Part shown: one piece after another, positions 56,352 through 64,000 of the stretch | Layout: every line of letters starts with the position of its first letter | Numbering within the stretch: the first letter of the stretch is position 1 | From: Stenotrophomonas sp. SY1 | Lineage (GTDB): Bacteria > Pseudomonadota > Gammaproteobacteria > Xanthomonadales > Xanthomonadaceae | Length of the DNA: 64,000 bases | Assembly: GCF_021202945.1 (NCBI RefSeq) | Contig: NZ_JAJOYR010000001.1 | Location: forward strand, 2,027,543-2,091,542 | Reading direction: 5' to 3' | Position numbers and translations under genes: made by a program | Notes under the pieces: model-generated | Databases searched by the model: none | Told to the model about the DNA's origin: nothing | What the model saw: the letters and a program-made list of their open reading frames with translations, nothing else

Positions 56352-57059
56352 CTAGCTGCGCGCGCGCATGGCCGCGTCGAACGCGTCGCGGTACAGGCGG
56401 CTCAGCGGCAGGCGGTTATCGTCGGTCAGCAGCAGGGTCGCATCACCGTTGCGGCGTGGTTCGAGTGTGCGTACCCGGGCCAGGTTGACGATCACCGCCC
56501 GCTGCACCTGGATAAAGCCGGCCGGCGCCAGCTGTTCGGCCAGCCGGCCCATGCTTTCGCGCAGCAGATGTACCTGGCGGCCGACGTGGATGCAGGCGTA
56601 ATGGCCGGCATTGTCGATGTAATCGATATCGGCCACGGCCACGTAGTCGGTGCGGGCGCCGTTGCGGATGCACAGCGATTGCAGGGCCGGACTGCCGGCA
56701 TGGGCGAGCTGTCGCCGTGCACGTTCCAGCGCCAGCGCCAGGCGCGTGCCGTCCAGCGGTTTGAGCAGGTAGTCGACCGCACCCAGCCCATACGACTCCA
56801 CCGCATGTTGCGCATGGGCGGTGGTGAAGATGACCAGCGGTGCAGGTGCGGGCAATTGGCTGGCCAGTTGCAGGCCATCGTTGCCGGGCATCTGGATGTC
56901 GAGCAGCAGCAGGTCCACGGGTTCGTGCTGGAGCAGTTGTCGCGCCTGTTCGACATCACCGGCTTCACCGCGGATGTCGATGTCGGCGTGCGCGGCCAGC
57001 AGGTGGCGCAGCTTGTCGCGGGCGAGGGGCACGTCATCGACCAGCAGTACGCGGATCAT
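56352..57059 (-). CDS. LytTR-family response regulator
   Basis: 235 aa from the ATG giving MIRVLLVDDVPLARDKLRHLL; the start overlaps the kinase stop as ATGA. Receiver domain with acidic pair in LLVDD, phospho-Asp in LLLLDIQMPGNDG and Lys in YLLKPLDG. The C-terminal LytTR domain (about 140-235) has FIQVQRAVIVNLARV and GDATLLLTDDNRLPLSRLYRDAF. Pairs with the upstream kinase. Targets unknown; the hydrolase gene just downstream is a candidate. Confidence 0.93.
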   Translation of the reverse strand: MIRVLLVDDVPLARDKLRHLLAAHADIDIRGEAGDVEQARQLLQHEPVDLLLLDIQMPGNDGLQLASQLPAPAPLVIFTTAHAQHAVESYGLGAVDYLLKPLDGTRLALALERARRQLAHAGSPALQSLCIRNGARTDYVAVADIDYIDNAGHYACIHVGRQVHLLRESMGRLAEQLAPAGFIQVQRAVIVNLARVRTLEPRRNGDATLLLTDDNRLPLSRLYRDAFDAAMRARS

Positions 57060-58105
57060 GCGGAGTGCACCATCGTCTGCATCGGCAGTCGGATACGGAC
57101 GTGGCAATGGCCGGCGTCGCGCGTGACCTCGACCGACGCGCGCGCGCCATGCAGGGCGTGCAGGCGCTGGCGGCTGGCCTCCAGTCCGATCCCAAGGCCC
57201 GGCGATGCTTCGCCGCAGGGGTTGCCGAGCAGGATCTCCAGCATGCCGGCGTGGACGCTCATCGACAGGGTGATGGCGCCCTCCGGCGCACCTGGCGCTG
57301 TGGCGAAACGGATCGCGTTCTCGACGAACGGTTGCAGCAGCAGCGTGGGAACTGTGGCCTGCCAGGCCTCGTTGTCGGCATCCAGCTCCAGCGGCAATGG
57401 CTGTTCCTGCAATAGTTGCTGCAGCTCGATGAAAGCGACGGTGTTGGCCACTTCCTCCCGCAGCGCGATGGCCGGTGCGCTGTTGAGCAGGTTGCGCAGC
57501 AGTTCGCCGAGCTGGGCCAGAGCGGCGTCGGCACGGGCCGCATCGCGGTAGCCCAGGCTGCCGATGGCGTTGAGTGCGTTGAACAGGAAGTGATGGTTCA
57601 GCCGTGCCGCCAGCGCCTGCTCACGCGCCTGCGCCAGCAGTTCACCCCGGCGGTGATAGCGCTGGATGTAAGCCAGCGTCTGGCCGATGCCGATTACGGC
57701 GAAGTAGGTGGTCAGGGCGAACAGGCTGGTCGCGAGCACCGCGCGCGGCCAGCCATCGGGCAACGGCAGCGGCTGGGGCAGGTGTGACAACACGAAACCC
57801 AGCAACCAGCCGCACAGCGACAACGCTGGAATCAACGGCAGCCCGATCAACAGCAGCGTGCCGATGACACGCGGGTCATTGCCCATCCCCAGCGGCCAGC
57901 GCCGACACAGTTGCCAGAGCGCCGGCGTCACCAGCGCCCAAGGCAGTTGGATGCCAAGCAGGAACACGAAGTTCCTTGCCAGTGACAGCCACAACGGGTT
58001 GTCACTGGCCGGGCTGGTGAGCTGTACGGCCGGCAAGGTCACCACCGCCAGCAACAGCCAGCCGGCGGCGATGAAACGCAGGGGCACGCGCTTGCGTTGT
58101 TGCAT
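57056..58105 (-). CDS. LytS/YehU-type sensor histidine kinase
   Basis: 349 aa. Four membrane segments in the first 150 residues with little periplasmic sequence, then a His_kinase domain with the phospho-acceptor in RLNHHFLFNALNAI, N-box FVENAIRFA and G-box GLGIGLEASRQRLHALHG. No separate sensor domain, so the stimulus is probably membrane-borne. It lies 15 bp after dbpA and overlaps the regulator gene. Confidence 0.92.
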   Translation of the reverse strand: MQQRKRVPLRFIAAGWLLLAVVTLPAVQLTSPASDNPLWLSLARNFVFLLGIQLPWALVTPALWQLCRRWPLGMGNDPRVIGTLLLIGLPLIPALSLCGWLLGFVLSHLPQPLPLPDGWPRAVLATSLFALTTYFAVIGIGQTLAYIQRYHRRGELLAQAREQALAARLNHHFLFNALNAIGSLGYRDAARADAALAQLGELLRNLLNSAPAIALREEVANTVAFIELQQLLQEQPLPLELDADNEAWQATVPTLLLQPFVENAIRFATAPGAPEGAITLSMSVHAGMLEILLGNPCGEASPGLGIGLEASRQRLHALHGARASVEVTRDAGHCHVRIRLPMQTMVHSA

Positions 58106-58120
58106 CAGTGGCCTGCGATA

Positions 58121-59497
58121 TCAGACCTTGCGGACGCGGAAACGCTTGCCCTTGATTTTGCCGGCTTCCAGTCGCGCCACCGCCTTTGCCACTTGTTCGC
58201 GGCTGATTGCCACGTAGGAGCGGGTCGGGAAGATGTCGATCTTGCCGATGGCCTTCGCCGACAGGCCGGCTTCTCCGGTCAGTGCGCCGAGGATGTCGCC
58301 GGCACGCAGCTTGTCGGTCTTGCCGCCATCGATGCGCAGGGTGGTCATCGCCGCCTGCGGCAGCTCGGCCGGGCGCGAGGTGGCCAGTGGCGTCTTCTGC
58401 CAGTTGAGCGGGTTGCCCTGCGCCGCTTCCAGTGCATCGGCGCGGTTGCGCTCGCGGCCGGCGACCAGGCTCAAGGCCAGCCCGTTGCGACCGGCACGAC
58501 CGGTACGGCCGACGCGGTGCTGGAAGGTGTCGATGTCGGTCGGCAGCTCGTAGTTGACCACTGCGGCGAGGTCTTCCACGTCCAGGCCGCGCGCGGCCAC
58601 GTCGCTGGCGACCAGCACGTTGCAGCTGCGGTTGGAGAACTGCAGCAGCACTTCATCGCGGTCGCGCTGTTCCATCTCACCGTGCAGGGCCAGCGCCGAG
58701 AAACCGAACTGGCGCAGCGAGTTGGCAACTTCGTCCACGTCCTTGCGGGTGTTGCAGAACACCACCGCCGATTCGGGCGTGTACTTGAGCAGCAAGCCGC
58801 CGAGTGCCTTCTGCCGATGGGCCGGTTCCGCTTCGAAGAACAGCTGCTGGATGGCCGGCGCTTCGGACTGGCCGGTGATGGTGACCTCGACCGGCTCGTT
58901 GAGCAGGGCACGGGCCAGCTCGCGGATTTCCTCCGGGAAGGTGGCCGAGAACAGCAGGCTCTGGCGTTCTTTGTGGGTGCGGCCGGCGATTTCGCGGATG
59001 GGCTCCTCGAAGCCCATATCCAGCATGCGGTCGGCTTCATCGAGCACGAAACCACGCACCTGGCCCAGGTTGAGGGCACGCTTGCGCGCCAGTTCCTGCA
59101 CGCGGCCGGGCGTGCCGACCACGATGTGCGGGTCCTGCGCTTCCAGAGAGGCCAGCTGCGGGCCCAGCGGCATGCCACCGGTGAGGATCAGCAGCTTGAG
59201 GTTGGGGATGCCGGTGGCCAGCTTGCGCAGCTGCTTGCCTACCTGGTCGGCCAGTTCGCGGGTGGGGCAAAGCACCAGCGCCTGGGTGCGGCCGTTGGTC
59301 GGATCCAGGCGGTTGAGCAGGCCCAGACCGAAGGCGGCGGTCTTGCCGCTGCCGGTGGGGGCCTGTGCGATCACGTCGCGGCCTTCCAGGATTGGCGGCA
59401 GGCTCTGCGCCTGCACCGGCGTCATCGTGGTGTAGCCCAGCGCGTCGATGCCGGGAGCGAGTGCCGGGGACAGCGGCAGGGTAGAGAAATCATTCAT
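58121..59497 (-). CDS. dbpA: ATP-dependent RNA helicase DbpA
   Basis: 458 aa from the ATG giving MNDFSTLPLSPALAPGIDALGY; the open frame runs 62 codons further into palindromic repeat DNA, which is rejected. Q motif MTPVQAQSLP, Walker A APTGSGKTAAF, DEAD in VLDEADRMLDMGF, SAT in LFSATFP, HRVGRTGRAG. The C-terminal 75 residues match the DbpA RNA-binding domain (GKTDKLRAGDILGALTGEAGL in part, IGKIDIFPTRSYVAI), which recognises hairpin 92 of 23S rRNA. Acts in 50S subunit assembly. Confidence 0.94.
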   Translation of the reverse strand: MNDFSTLPLSPALAPGIDALGYTTMTPVQAQSLPPILEGRDVIAQAPTGSGKTAAFGLGLLNRLDPTNGRTQALVLCPTRELADQVGKQLRKLATGIPNLKLLILTGGMPLGPQLASLEAQDPHIVVGTPGRVQELARKRALNLGQVRGFVLDEADRMLDMGFEEPIREIAGRTHKERQSLLFSATFPEEIRELARALLNEPVEVTITGQSEAPAIQQLFFEAEPAHRQKALGGLLLKYTPESAVVFCNTRKDVDEVANSLRQFGFSALALHGEMEQRDRDEVLLQFSNRSCNVLVASDVAARGLDVEDLAAVVNYELPTDIDTFQHRVGRTGRAGRNGLALSLVAGRERNRADALEAAQGNPLNWQKTPLATSRPAELPQAAMTTLRIDGGKTDKLRAGDILGALTGEAGLSAKAIGKIDIFPTRSYVAISREQVAKAVARLEAGKIKGKRFRVRKV

Positions 59498-59540
59498 GCG
59501 GCATTTTCGCAGAAAAGTCCGCAAGCCGTTGGTGTCAAAG

Positions 59541-59674
59541 CCCCTTTCCCGCTTGCGTGAGAGGGGTTGGGGCGAGAGGCGGCTCCTGGCACGTGGAGCC
59601 GGAAGCCTGAAAACGAGAAGCCAGAAGCGCCCCCATCCGCCCTCGGGGCACCTTCCCCCGCAGGCGGGGGAAGG
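59541..59674. repeat. Palindromic repeats upstream of dbpA
   Basis: CCCCTTTCCC...GAGAGGGG at 59541-59566 and a CCTTCCCCCGC-GCGGGGGAAGG hairpin at 59651-59674, both of the dispersed GC-rich family. With the heptamer array at 59740 they fill the 280-bp gap; no gene seen. Confidence 0.6.
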
Positions 59675-59739
59675 GAGTGTCAAAGCTCCGTAGGCCGGTG
59701 AGAGGGCATTGCCGGGTAGGCGGGTACACGATGCAAGGA

Positions 59740-59777
59740 GCAGGAAGCAGGAAGCAGGAAGCAGGAAGCAGGAAGCA
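59740..59777. repeat. Heptanucleotide tandem repeat (GCAGGAA x5)
   Basis: Five perfect GCAGGAA units plus GCA, ending one base before the yeiH stop codon on the minus strand. A simple-sequence array in non-coding DNA just past the gene end. Confidence 0.9.
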
Positions 59778-60833
59778 TCACAGCACGGCGCGTACCGCCA
59801 GATTGATCAGCATCCCGCCGCCCAGCAGCCAGAGGAACAACAGCATCGCCAACAGCATCGGCTTGCTGCCGGCCTGGCGCAGCGCAGAAACATGGGTTGT
59901 CAGGCCCAGCGCGGCCATCGCCATCGCCAACAGCGCGGTATCCAGTTCGACCAGGGCGTTGACCACGCCGGCCGGCAGCAGTTGCAGCGAGTTGAATGCG
60001 ACCATGGCGATGAAGCCAAAGGCAAACCACGGGACGGTGATCTTCGAGCGCTGCCCGTCGGCATGGCGTTGACCGCGCGCCAGCAGTGCCGACAGCCCCA
60101 CCAGGAACGGCGCCAGCATCATCACCCGCACCATCTTGGTGATCACCGCAGCGTCGGCCGCGGGCTCGCTGATTGCGCGGCCAGCGGCGACCACCTGGGC
60201 AACCTCATGCACGGTGGAGCCGGTGAACACGCCGAAGGCGGTTTCATCCAGCGGCATCCAGCCGGCGCTGACGCCCCATTGGTACAGCAGCGGGTACAGG
60301 AACATCGCCAGTGTGCCGAACACCACCACCGTCGCCACGGCCACGGCAACCTGCTCGGCGCGACCCTTGACCACGGGTTCGGCCGCCATCACCGCAGCCG
60401 CGCCACAGATTGAACTACCGGCGCCGATCAGCAGGGACGAATTGCGATCCAGCCCCAGCACGCGCGTGCCCAGCCACCAGGCCAGGGCGAAGGTGGAGCA
60501 CAGCACCAGCGCATCGATCACCACGCCCGTCGCGCCGACCTGGCCGATGTCCTGCAATGTCAGGCGCAGGCCATAGAGGACGATGCCGGCGCGCAGCAGG
60601 GTGGCCTTGGAAAACCCAACGCCGGCCGCCGCGCGCGGCGCCAGCGAAGGGTAGGCGGTGTTGCCGATGGCGATGCCGAGCACGATGGCCAGCGTCAGCG
60701 CGCTGATGCCGTGGGCCTGCATCCAGGGCAGGGTGCCCAGCCAGATCGACAGGCCGGCGATGAGCGCGGTCAGCAGCAGGCCGGGGAGGCGGTTGGATGT
60801 GGGCTGGATCGGCCCTTGTGTGACGGTGTTCAT
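59778..60833 (-). CDS. yeiH: YeiH/UPF0324 family membrane protein
   Basis: 351 aa, about ten membrane segments. [38 protein letters not shown] in part, [18 protein letters not shown] and [16 protein letters not shown] are the family landmarks. Often called a putative sulfate exporter; transport has not been firmly shown. Divergent from a YeiE-like LysR gene, as in E. coli, which supports both calls. Confidence 0.92.
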   Translation of the reverse strand: MNTVTQGPIQPTSNRLPGLLLTALIAGLSIWLGTLPWMQAHGISALTLAIVLGIAIGNTAYPSLAPRAAAGVGFSKATLLRAGIVLYGLRLTLQDIGQVGATGVVIDALVLCSTFALAWWLGTRVLGLDRNSSLLIGAGSSICGAAAVMAAEPVVKGRAEQVAVAVATVVVFGTLAMFLYPLLYQWGVSAGWMPLDETAFGVFTGSTVHEVAQVVAAGRAISEPAADAAVITKMVRVMMLAPFLVGLSALLARGQRHADGQRSKITVPWFAFGFIAMVAFNSLQLLPAGVVNALVELDTALLAMAMAALGLTTHVSALRQAGSKPMLLAMLLFLWLLGGGMLINLAVRAVL

Positions 60834-60884
60834 AACGATGGGTTATCAGAAGGTGGCCCATCCTGCTTCGACTGCCATCAGCTG

Positions 60885-60920
60885 TAAAACAGATACTATT
60901 CGTATATTCAACCTGTTTTA
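60885..60920. promoter_or_regulatory. Inverted repeat in the yeiH/yeiE-like divergent gap
   Basis: TAAAACAG (60885-60892) and CTGTTTTA (60913-60920), perfect 8-bp arms, with an inner ATAC-TATTC-GTAT palindrome at 60893-60905. AT-rich, placed between the divergent starts; likely operator of the LysR-type protein. Confidence 0.5.
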
Positions 60921-60930
60921 TGGATAGGTC

Positions 60931-61836
60931 ATGCATCTTTCCCTGCGCCAGCTGCAGATCTTCTGCGCCATCGCCGAGGCCGGTACCACCACCGCGGCCG
61001 GCGAAACCATCGGTTTGTCGCAATCGGCGGTGAGCGCAGCGCTGAACGAACTGGAAAGCCTGCTGGGCCTGGTGCTGTTCGACCGGGTCGGGCGCCGCCT
61101 GGTACTCAACGCGCACGGCCGCGCGCTGCTGCCGGAGGCCCGGGCGCTGCTGGCCGGCATGGCGGACATCGAGCGGCGCTTCAGTACCGGGCGTGAAGCC
61201 ACGGCCCCGGTGCGCTGGCGGGTGGGGGCCAGCACCACCATCGGCAACTACCTGATGCCGGGGCGCATCGCCGACCTGCTGGAGCGCAACGGCCACGCCC
61301 ATGTGGATCTGGTCATCGGCAACACCCGCGAGGTGACCGCCGCCGTGCAGCACCTGGAAGTGGACATCGGCCTGATCGAAGGGCCGAATCACGAGCCGGG
61401 GCTGGAGGTGGCGCAATGGCTCGATGACGAGCTGGTCATCGTTTACGGCCCGCGCCACCCGCAGGCGACCGCGTTGCGGGCCGGCGCCGACCTGGCGCAG
61501 CTGCGACAGGCCTGCTGGCTGCTGCGCGAGCCCGGCTCAGGTACCCGCGAAGCGGCTGAACAGGCCTTGTTGCCGCATCTGCACGGGTTTGCCGAGGTGC
61601 TGCAGTTGGGCGGGACCGAGGCGATCAAGCAAGGGGCCGTGGCCGGCCTGGGCCTGGCCTGCCTGTCCCGGCATGCGGTGGCCGACCTGGTCGCGCTGGG
61701 CAAGCTGCAGGTGCTGGACACCCCGCTGCCGCGGCTGCACAGGCAGCTCTGGGTGGTGCGCCATCCCGGTAAACGGGTGCCAGCCAGCCTGCGCCAGCTG
61801 CTCGGCTTGCCGGCGGACGTCTTCGTCGACGGTTGA
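60931..61836 (+). CDS. YeiE-like LysR-family regulator
   Basis: 301 aa. N-terminal helix-turn-helix MHLSLRQLQIFCAIAEAGTTTAAGE in part, SQSAVSAALNELESLLGLVLFDRVGRRL. Effector domain with VGASTTIGNYLMPGRIADLL and LREPGSGTREAAEQALL, both typical of the CysL/YeiE branch. Divergent from yeiH. E. coli YeiE responds to sulfite-related stress; the same may hold here but is an inference. Confidence 0.9.
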   Translation: MHLSLRQLQIFCAIAEAGTTTAAGETIGLSQSAVSAALNELESLLGLVLFDRVGRRLVLNAHGRALLPEARALLAGMADIERRFSTGREATAPVRWRVGASTTIGNYLMPGRIADLLERNGHAHVDLVIGNTREVTAAVQHLEVDIGLIEGPNHEPGLEVAQWLDDELVIVYGPRHPQATALRAGADLAQLRQACWLLREPGSGTREAAEQALLPHLHGFAEVLQLGGTEAIKQGAVAGLGLACLSRHAVADLVALGKLQVLDTPLPRLHRQLWVVRHPGKRVPASLRQLLGLPADVFVDG

Positions 61837-61842
61837 CTCCCG

Positions 61843-61855
61843 TACAATGGGCGGA
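61843..61855 (+). promoter_or_regulatory. -10-like TACAAT directly before uup
   Basis: TACAAT at 61843-61848 ends 6 nt before the uup ATG, so a transcript from it would start at the start codon. No convincing -35 and no ribosome binding site. Confidence 0.35.
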
Positions 61856-63747
61856 TGCCTTTGATTACTTTGCAGAACGTCGACTACAGCGTCGGCGGCC
61901 CGTTGTTGCTGGAAAAAGCCGAACTGTCGATCGAAACCGGCGAACGCATCGCCCTGATCGGCCGCAACGGCGCCGGCAAATCCACTTTGATGAAGCTGAT
62001 GGCCGGCGAGCTCAAGCCCGACGACGGCGAGGTGCGCGTCCAGCAGGGCGTGCGCGTCACCCGGTTGGAGCAGGAGGTGCCACATGGCGCTGCCGGCAGC
62101 GTGTTCGACGTGGTGGCCGATGGCCTGGGCGAACTGGGCCACTGGCTGGCTGAGTTCCACCGCCTGAGCCATGCAGAGGTGTTCGATGGCGAGGCTATGG
62201 GCAACGTGCAGGCCAAGATCGACGCCGCCGATGGCTGGGGCCTGGATCAGCGCGTGGCCGAAACCCTGACCAAGCTGGAGCTGGATGGCGATGCCGAATT
62301 CGGGCGTTTGTCTGGTGGTATGAAGCGCCGCGTGCTGTTGGCACGCGCGCTGGTTGCTGGCCCAGACGTGCTGCTGCTGGACGAACCGACCAACCACCTG
62401 GACATCGAAGCCATCGATTGGCTGGAAGGCTTCCTGAAGGGCTGGAATGGCTGCGTGGTGTTCGTTACCCATGACCGTCGCTTCCTGCGCGCGCTGGCCA
62501 CCCGCATCGTCGAGATCGACCGCGGCCAGGTCACCAGCTGGCCGGGCGACTGGGAAAACTACGAGCGCCGCCGTGAGGAACGCCTCAACGCGCAGGCGCA
62601 GGAGAACGCCCGCTTCGACAAGCTGCTGGCCCAGGAAGAAGTGTGGATCCGGCAGGGCATCAAGGCCCGTCGTACCCGCGACGAAGGCCGTGTGCGCCGC
62701 TTGAAAGCCATGCGCAACGAGCGCGTGCAGCGCCGCGAGCTGGGTGGCAACGTCAAGCTGGAAGCCGCGGGTGCGGAGAACTCCGGCAAGAAGGTCATCG
62801 ACATCAAGGACGTGAACTTCTCGTTCGGTCAACGCACGATGATCAAGGACTTCTCGACCGTGATCCTGCGCGGTGACCGCATCGGCCTGATCGGCCCCAA
62901 CGGCAGCGGCAAGACCACCTTGCTCAAACTGCTGCTGGGCGAGCTGCAGCCGGACAGCGGCGAAGTGCGCCAGGGCACCAATCTGCAGATCGCCTATTTC
63001 GACCAGTACCGCGCCACCCTGCGCGAGGACTGGAGCGCGATCGAGAACGTGGCCGAAGGCGCGGACTTCATCGACCTCAACGGCAAGCGCAAGCATGTGC
63101 ATGCCTACCTGCAGGACTTCCTGTTCACCCCGGAACGTGCGCGCGCACCGATCACCCGCCTGTCCGGCGGCGAGCGCAACCGCCTGCTGCTGGCCAAGCT
63201 GTTCGCGCAGCCGTCCAATCTGCTGGTGATGGACGAACCGACCAACGACCTGGACGTGGAAACCCTGGAGCTGCTGGAAGAGCTGCTGGGCGACTACACC
63301 GGCACGCTGCTGCTGGTCAGCCATGACCGTGACTTCCTCGACAACGTGGTGACCTCCACGCTGGTGCTGGAAGGCGAGGGCAAGGTGGGTGATTACATCG
63401 GTGGCTACAGCGACTCGCTGCGCCAGCGCCCGGCACCGGCGATGAGCGGCATGGCCGTGGCCAAGGCTTCGGCGACCGCCGCACCTGCGGCCAAGCCGGC
63501 CGCCCCGGTTGCAGAGCCGGCAGCGGCCAAGCGCAAGCTCAGCTTCAAGGACGCACGCGAACTGGAACAGCTGCCGGCAAAGATCGAGAAGCTGGAACTG
63601 GACGTGGAAGGCCTGACCAGCGCGATGAATGATCCGTCGTTCTACACCCGTTCCAGCGCTGAAGTGACCGCGCACACCCAGCAGCTGACCAAGGTGCAGG
63701 CCGAGCTGGATGCGGCCTACGCGCGCTGGCAGGAACTGGACAGCTGA
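61855..63747 (+). CDS. uup: ABC-F ATPase Uup
   Basis: 630 aa, soluble, two ABC domains. Walker A GRNGAGKST and GPNGSGKTT; signatures LSGGMKRR and LSGGERNR; Walker B LLLDEPTNHLD and LVMDEPTNDLD. The linker between domains (about 240-310) is the long charged P-site-tRNA-interaction motif. The C-terminal 90 residues are an Ala/Pro stretch plus a coiled coil (LEQLPAKIEKLELDVEGL in part), which in E. coli Uup binds DNA. Acts on the ribosome; loss increases precise transposon excision in E. coli. Confidence 0.94.
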   Translation: MPLITLQNVDYSVGGPLLLEKAELSIETGERIALIGRNGAGKSTLMKLMAGELKPDDGEVRVQQGVRVTRLEQEVPHGAAGSVFDVVADGLGELGHWLAEFHRLSHAEVFDGEAMGNVQAKIDAADGWGLDQRVAETLTKLELDGDAEFGRLSGGMKRRVLLARALVAGPDVLLLDEPTNHLDIEAIDWLEGFLKGWNGCVVFVTHDRRFLRALATRIVEIDRGQVTSWPGDWENYERRREERLNAQAQENARFDKLLAQEEVWIRQGIKARRTRDEGRVRRLKAMRNERVQRRELGGNVKLEAAGAENSGKKVIDIKDVNFSFGQRTMIKDFSTVILRGDRIGLIGPNGSGKTTLLKLLLGELQPDSGEVRQGTNLQIAYFDQYRATLREDWSAIENVAEGADFIDLNGKRKHVHAYLQDFLFTPERARAPITRLSGGERNRLLLAKLFAQPSNLLVMDEPTNDLDVETLELLEELLGDYTGTLLLVSHDRDFLDNVVTSTLVLEGEGKVGDYIGGYSDSLRQRPAPAMSGMAVAKASATAAPAAKPAAPVAEPAAAKRKLSFKDARELEQLPAKIEKLELDVEGLTSAMNDPSFYTRSSAEVTAHTQQLTKVQAELDAAYARWQELDS

Positions 63748-63755
63748 GACCGAAC

Positions 63756-63776
63756 GGCCGGGGTTGCACCCCGGCC
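63756..63776 (+). terminator. Hairpin after uup
   Basis: GGCCGGGG, loop TTGCA, CCCCGGCC: a perfect 8-bp stem 9 bp past the uup stop. No T-run follows, so termination is uncertain. Confidence 0.45.
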
Positions 63777-63786
63777 CAGGGCGCTG

Positions 63787-63987
63787 CTCCCGTAGGGGCG
63801 GCGCCGGCCGCGCGAAGCCAGCAATTTTCGACGACGCCGCTCCTGTAGGAGCGGCGTCAGCCGCGAGGCCAGGAATCCATGAAGAACGCTGGATTCCCGC
63901 AACTGCAATGAACCCTGTGAACGCTCGTTCTCGACTGGTGCGGTGACGTCGCAACCCATGCAGGAGAGGCGTCAGCCGCGAAGCCGG
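63787..63987. repeat. Three copies of a GTAGGAGCGGCGTCAGCCGCGAAGCC-type repeat unit
   Basis: Copies at 63787-63819, 63839-63870 and 63961-63987, sharing CTCCTGTAGGAG and GCGTCAGCCGCGAAGCC segments with differences. Non-coding end of the window; no gene seen after uup. Confidence 0.75.
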
Positions 63988-64000
63988 AATTGTCTGACCG

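Noticed and set aside
59498-59683. A 62-residue N-terminal extension of DbpA
   Set aside because: It translates palindromic repeat DNA and the family starts at MNDFSTLPL.
59740-59777. CRISPR-like array
   Set aside because: Units are 7 bp and contiguous without spacers, and there are no cas genes.
61537-63954. An 805-codon minus-strand frame over uup
   Set aside because: Antisense shadow; uup is complete on the plus strand.

Overview
The window is about 64 kb of gap-free, high-GC gammaproteobacterial chromosome. Gene content points to the Xanthomonadaceae, most likely Stenotrophomonas: GTAG-headed palindromes of the S. maltophilia SMAG type at 30258 and 49592-49659, the Xanthomonas/Caulobacter type of TonB receptor, FabV as enoyl-ACP reductase, FimX, and a SmeVWX-like efflux operon. 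No rRNA, tRNA, CRISPR array, prophage or insertion sequence was found. Almost all genes look intact, and only the first (yggX) is cut by the window edge. Start codons were revised from the longest open frame wherever family length, a ribosome binding site or a neighbour's stop codon favoured another one.

Layout. 1-9.1 kb is housekeeping: yggX, mutY, ftsY and htpG on the minus strand, then rsmD-coaD, a small lipoprotein, and a ferredoxin overlapping an exported gamma-glutamyltransferase. 9.3-12.5 kb has a metallo-beta-lactamase-fold hydrolase, a PliG-like lysozyme inhibitor beside a DUF3011 envelope protein, and upp. 12.6-18.3 kb is a tight four-gene plus-strand operon whose products all carry export signals: TonB receptor, phytase-like lipoprotein, purple-acid-phosphatase-like enzyme, inorganic pyrophosphatase. 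It reads as a pathway for harvesting phosphate from organic phosphates. 18.4-19.7 kb holds two tandem secreted paralogues of unknown function. 19.8-28.1 kb is a LysR-controlled RND efflux operon (LysR, MFP, RND, SDR, OMF). 28.2-30.3 kb is a class III aminotransferase divergent from an Lrp/AsnC regulator. 30.4-40.0 kb joins queA, a probable Fur-controlled ferric ABC transporter, tgt and the yajC-secD-secF translocase genes.

40.2-43.0 kb is a type V autotransporter with a glycine/aspartate repeat passenger and a proline-rich linker. Next come fabV, fimX, a HI0933-type flavoprotein, yaeQ, a pseudouridine synthase and yaiI. 50.1-50.7 kb is an AT-rich block containing cspA and an overlapping upstream small frame. 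50.8-54.9 kb holds a glutathione S-transferase, selO, apt, an acyl-CoA thioesterase and a small membrane protein. 54.9-59.5 kb is minus strand: dbpA, a LytS-type kinase, a LytTR regulator and an exported acyl-CoA-thioester-hydrolase-like protein. The window closes with divergent yeiH/yeiE-like genes and the ABC-F protein uup.

Intergenic DNA is rich in short palindromic repeats of several families. The best candidates for less-described biology are the exported phosphate-harvest operon, the small frame fused by overlap to cspA, the tandem secreted paralogues and the repeat autotransporter. All function calls rest on motif recognition by eye; no database search was run.
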